From NCBI GenBank assembly GCA_030834765.1, contig JAUQXG010000116.1, positions 1 through 8,456 of the forward strand: DNA of 8,456 nucleotides, given 5' to 3'. The notes below the pieces were generated by a model. It saw only the letters and a list, made by a program, of their open reading frames with translations, did no database searches and was not told where the DNA came from. Shown one piece after another: positions 6,484 through 8,456 of the stretch (its first letter is position 1; each line of letters begins with the position of its first letter). The translations under genes were made by a program, and so were the position numbers. This DNA comes from Lutispora sp. (GTDB lineage: Bacteria; Bacillota; Clostridia; Lutisporales; Lutisporaceae).

Positions 6484-6828
6484 TTAGTCATTTTTTTTCA
6501 AACTTGAGATAATATACCTGCGGATAATCGCAAAATTTTGGAACAACCTAACGCCGAATGCGAAAATTGCTGCATAATACATTGGTACTCCTAGCTTATC
6601 TCCTAAATAGGTGAGTAATGCTGCCAAAATTGCATTACCAAAAAAGCCTGAAATAAAAATGTTAATATCGAATGTTTTTTCAATATTTGTTCTTATCCCT
6701 CCAAATACTGAATCCAGTGCTGCTAATACTGCAACACTCATATATTGAGAAAATTCCACTGGTAATTTTACAGGTAATAAAAAACCTAATACAATACCTA
6801 AAATCAATCCACCTAAAGATACAATCAT
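6484..6828 (-). CDS. sbp: Small basic membrane protein Sbp (DUF1290 family)
   Basis: This is a 114-residue integral membrane protein of the DUF1290/small basic protein family, encoded next to ftsZ or ftsA in many Firmicutes. Its function is not established; placement suggests a role with the division machinery. Hydrophobic segments lie at about 3-20, 30-43, 56-75 and 82-99. Visible family motifs include GLILGIVLGFLLPVKLP, ALDSVFGGIRTNIEKTFD and FGVRLFQNFAIIRRYII. The basic C-terminus (IRRY..SSLKKND) is probably cytosolic. The ATG overlaps the stop of the upstream DUF881 gene by 4 nt (ATGA), implying translational coupling, with GGTGAG just before it. Membership in the family is clear; the symbol follows Bacillus usage. 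Confidence 0.9.
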   Translation of the reverse strand: MIVSLGGLILGIVLGFLLPVKLPVEFSQYMSVAVLAALDSVFGGIRTNIEKTFDINIFISGFFGNAILAALLTYLGDKLGVPMYYAAIFAFGVRLFQNFAIIRRYIISSLKKND

Positions 6829-7568
6829 TTTGTCTCACCATCCTCAACCATTTTAAGGTATTTTTGCTTATCAGGGCCTATATATGGATTAATTACTAAC
6901 TTTTCAACTTTTTGCACTGAAACTCTGATACCATTATACTCAAGAAGATCAATATAGCTATCTGGCGCTAGTACAGAAGCTTCTAATGCCTTAGGGTCAC
7001 CTATCGCCTTTATTACGTATGGAGTTGCATGCCTTTTACCATCAATTAATATGGTAGGTCCTCCACACCTTATACTTGTGTTTGGCATGACTCTCTCATC
7101 ATTTATAGAGATTTCTTCAGCACCTGATGCTCTAAGCTCATTTACCACCTCTAAAACGTCAATATCATGAATGAGGAACCAATCTAAATTATCGTTTACT
7201 CCTGCTTCCTGATCGCTATCATTTAGAACAATAATAATACCAGGTCCACTTGTCGGCTTTAATCCGGCGATCATCTGCATACCTTTTAGTTCTTTTTTCA
7301 TTGGGTTAAGAACGCTTCCTGTGTTCTCCCTACCATTTTCATATTCTTTTACTCTTTCTAAGACTTCAAGATTTGATTTAACCAGATTATTATTTTCAAT
7401 GGTACTATTCTTTATTTCTTTTTCCATTTCTACTAGCTTTTGAATGGTTACGATTCCTTCAAAACTAAGATTTGCTTTGAAAACAATTGTAATTGCAAAT
7501 CCAAATAGTAAGGCTGAAATCAATAAATAGATGTTAAAAGAAGCTTTTTTCATATTATTCAGTCCCAT
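6825..7568 (-). CDS. DUF881 family membrane-anchored protein, second copy
   Basis: This 247-residue protein has one N-terminal membrane anchor (about 12-30), then a coiled-coil-like charged segment (about 43-78), then the extracytoplasmic DUF881 domain. Domain blocks seen are GMQMIAGLKPTSGPGIIIVL, VLEVVNELRASGAEEISIND and TPYVIKAIGDPKALEASV. DUF881 proteins (YlxW/YlxX in Bacillus) sit in division clusters and have no proven biochemical activity. The start is uncertain. ATG 7568 has AAGGTGG 9 nt upstream and overlaps the previous gene by 14 nt. ATG 7553, beginning MKKASF, is possible but has only a weak site; TTG 7577 is too close to the ribosome site. It is about 250 residues like its neighbour and clearly a diverged tandem duplicate. 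Confidence 0.9.
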   Translation of the reverse strand: MGLNNMKKASFNIYLLISALLFGFAITIVFKANLSFEGIVTIQKLVEMEKEIKNSTIENNNLVKSNLEVLERVKEYENGRENTGSVLNPMKKELKGMQMIAGLKPTSGPGIIIVLNDSDQEAGVNDNLDWFLIHDIDVLEVVNELRASGAEEISINDERVMPNTSIRCGGPTILIDGKRHATPYVIKAIGDPKALEASVLAPDSYIDLLEYNGIRVSVQKVEKLVINPYIGPDKQKYLKMVEDGETK

Positions 7569-8274
7569 CTTCTTCAACCACCTTAGAATACTTTTTCTCT
7601 ATTACTCCGTCATATTTAACTATTTTTATACTCTGACTCTGAGTGATAGAAAAATGTATACCATTCGTTTCTAACTTATCAACAATGCCCCCTCTTAATC
7701 TAAGAGCAGCTTCTAGTGTATTTGGATTACCAATTACCATAAATGTAAACGGAGGCGCAAAAGCTTTTGTATTAATATTTATATGGGTGCCTGCTTGCCT
7801 TATCTCTGTTGTAGCAATTATCCTCTGATTATTTATAGATATTGCTTCTGCCCCTGCAGCATTTAGTTCATTTACTATTTCTAAAATCATTGTATAGTCG
7901 ATTAAATTATAGCTATACTTCTCGCTAAACTTTAAATCATCAACTGAAACCGTTATTCCTGGTCCTTCTACATCAACAAGTCCTGCAATAATTCTAGCTT
8001 TATCCAACTCGTCTCTAATCAGTTTTGCAGCAGTACTTCCTTGAGACTCAATATTTTCATAATTCCTTAACTTCTTTTCATTCTCTTCTTTCAGCTTTAA
8101 AAGGTTATCTCTTTCCTCTCTTACCTTTCTAAGTTGTACTGCTAGTTCTCGTGCTCTATACTCATTCACTGTTCCAACGTTAGAATTTACAGTTTTAAAT
8201 TGTACGGCCATCATTAATCCTAATACCACACAAACAAAACCAATTGAAAATTGTACTTTATAATTATTTTTCAT
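7555..8274 (-). CDS. DUF881 family membrane-anchored protein, first copy
   Basis: This 239-residue protein has the same plan as the gene that follows it. A membrane anchor lies at about 8-26 and a heptad-like charged coiled coil at about 36-74 (RKVREERDNLLKLKEENEKK). The DUF881 domain runs from about 85 to the end. Domain blocks are ARIIAGLVDVEGPGITVSVD, ILEIVNELNAAGAEAISINN and FTFMVIGNPNTLEAALRLRG. The predicted topology is a short cytosolic tail with the domain outside the membrane. ATG 8274 is preceded by GGAGGGT with 7-nt spacing, 18 nt after the ftsQ stop. The function is not established; adjacency to ftsQ, sbp and ftsZ suggests a septum-related role. Members are sometimes compared with the bitopic divisome proteins, but that link is inference. 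Confidence 0.92.
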   Translation of the reverse strand: MKNNYKVQFSIGFVCVVLGLMMAVQFKTVNSNVGTVNEYRARELAVQLRKVREERDNLLKLKEENEKKLRNYENIESQGSTAAKLIRDELDKARIIAGLVDVEGPGITVSVDDLKFSEKYSYNLIDYTMILEIVNELNAAGAEAISINNQRIIATTEIRQAGTHININTKAFAPPFTFMVIGNPNTLEAALRLRGGIVDKLETNGIHFSITQSQSIKIVKYDGVIEKKYSKVVEEDGTE

Positions 8275-8292
8275 ATATCATACCCTCCTGCA

Positions 8293-8456
8293 TTATTCGG
8301 GTTTAAAAACTGGATTCCCGTAATGGGTTATATCAATTGTACCTTTTACATATTTTTGAGAGGCATCCTCATACATTGTCTTCGCAAAGGAAACTTTATA
8401 TTCAATATTATTATCATTGCCTAGAAGTATTGTTATACCTTTTCTTGTGGTCATCT
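8293..8456 (-). CDS. ftsQ: C-terminal end of a cell division protein, probably FtsQ/DivIB (5' end cut by the window edge)
   Basis: Only the last 53 codons are inside the window, ending at TAA 8295-8293. The visible protein runs from RKGITILLG through KVSFAKTMYEDASQKY to KGTIDITHYGNPVFKPE. The pattern of a strand with LG, a helix, then KG-x-IDI...NPVF-x-P fits the C-terminal beta domain of FtsQ/DivIB, the bitopic protein that joins the FtsB/FtsL complex in septal wall synthesis. Gene order (ftsQ, DUF881, DUF881, sbp, ftsZ) is the known clostridial one and supports the call. The anchor and POTRA domain would lie beyond 8456. The call rests on a short segment plus context. Confidence 0.8.
   Translation of the reverse strand, partial: MTTRKGITILLGNDNNIEYKVSFAKTMYEDASQKYVKGTIDITHYGNPVFKPE

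Noticed and set aside
1..8456. CRISPR arrays, tRNA/rRNA genes, insertion sequences, phage or novel defence genes
   Set aside because: No repeat-spacer pattern, RNA gene, transposase or integrase was seen. The window is almost filled by conserved housekeeping and sporulation genes on one strand.

Overview
The window is AT-rich and every supported gene lies on the minus strand. It carries the conserved division-to-sporulation cluster of an endospore-forming anaerobe of class Clostridia. Pro-sigma-E, its membrane protease SpoIIGA and sigma-G show that the organism makes endospores. A class III (oxygen-sensitive) ribonucleotide reductase shows an anaerobic lifestyle. Bacilli usually have ftsA beside ftsZ, but here there is none. 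Instead ftsQ is followed by two DUF881 genes and a small basic protein gene, which is the clostridial arrangement. I cannot name the genus.

Reading in the direction of transcription (high to low coordinates), the layout is as follows. The 3' end of ftsQ/divIB (8456-8293) leads into two tandem DUF881 membrane-anchored coiled-coil proteins and the Sbp/DUF1290 membrane protein, all tightly packed or overlapping. ftsZ follows after about 120 bp and ends at a strong hairpin terminator. Next comes the spoIIG operon, spoIIGA-sigE, with a candidate Spo0A-type promoter region upstream. A very long near-perfect hairpin closes that operon. sigG follows as its own unit with a possible forespore promoter, then a classical terminator. 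Next is a small YlmC/YmxH PRC-barrel gene. Last is nrdR-nrdD, preceded by a tandem pair of NrdR operator boxes. nrdD runs off the left edge, so its glycyl-radical C-terminus and its activase NrdG are not visible.

The genes fall into three functional groups. FtsQ, the DUF881 pair, Sbp and FtsZ belong to septum assembly. SpoIIGA, SigE, SigG and YlmC belong to compartment-specific sporulation transcription, which depends on the polar septum. NrdR and NrdD control and carry out anaerobic dNTP synthesis. Hairpins separate these groups into transcription units: after ftsZ, after sigE, after sigG, and more weakly after ylmC.

Several starts are not ATG, or lie inside the longest open frame. nrdR and ylmC appear to start at TTG and ftsZ at GTG, each placed by a good Shine-Dalgarno sequence and by family alignment. 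No RNA genes, CRISPR arrays, insertion sequences or foreign-looking islands were seen. I found no previously undescribed system. The most interesting items are regulatory: the NrdR box pair, the 61-nt hairpin between sigE and sigG, and the candidate sporulation promoters.
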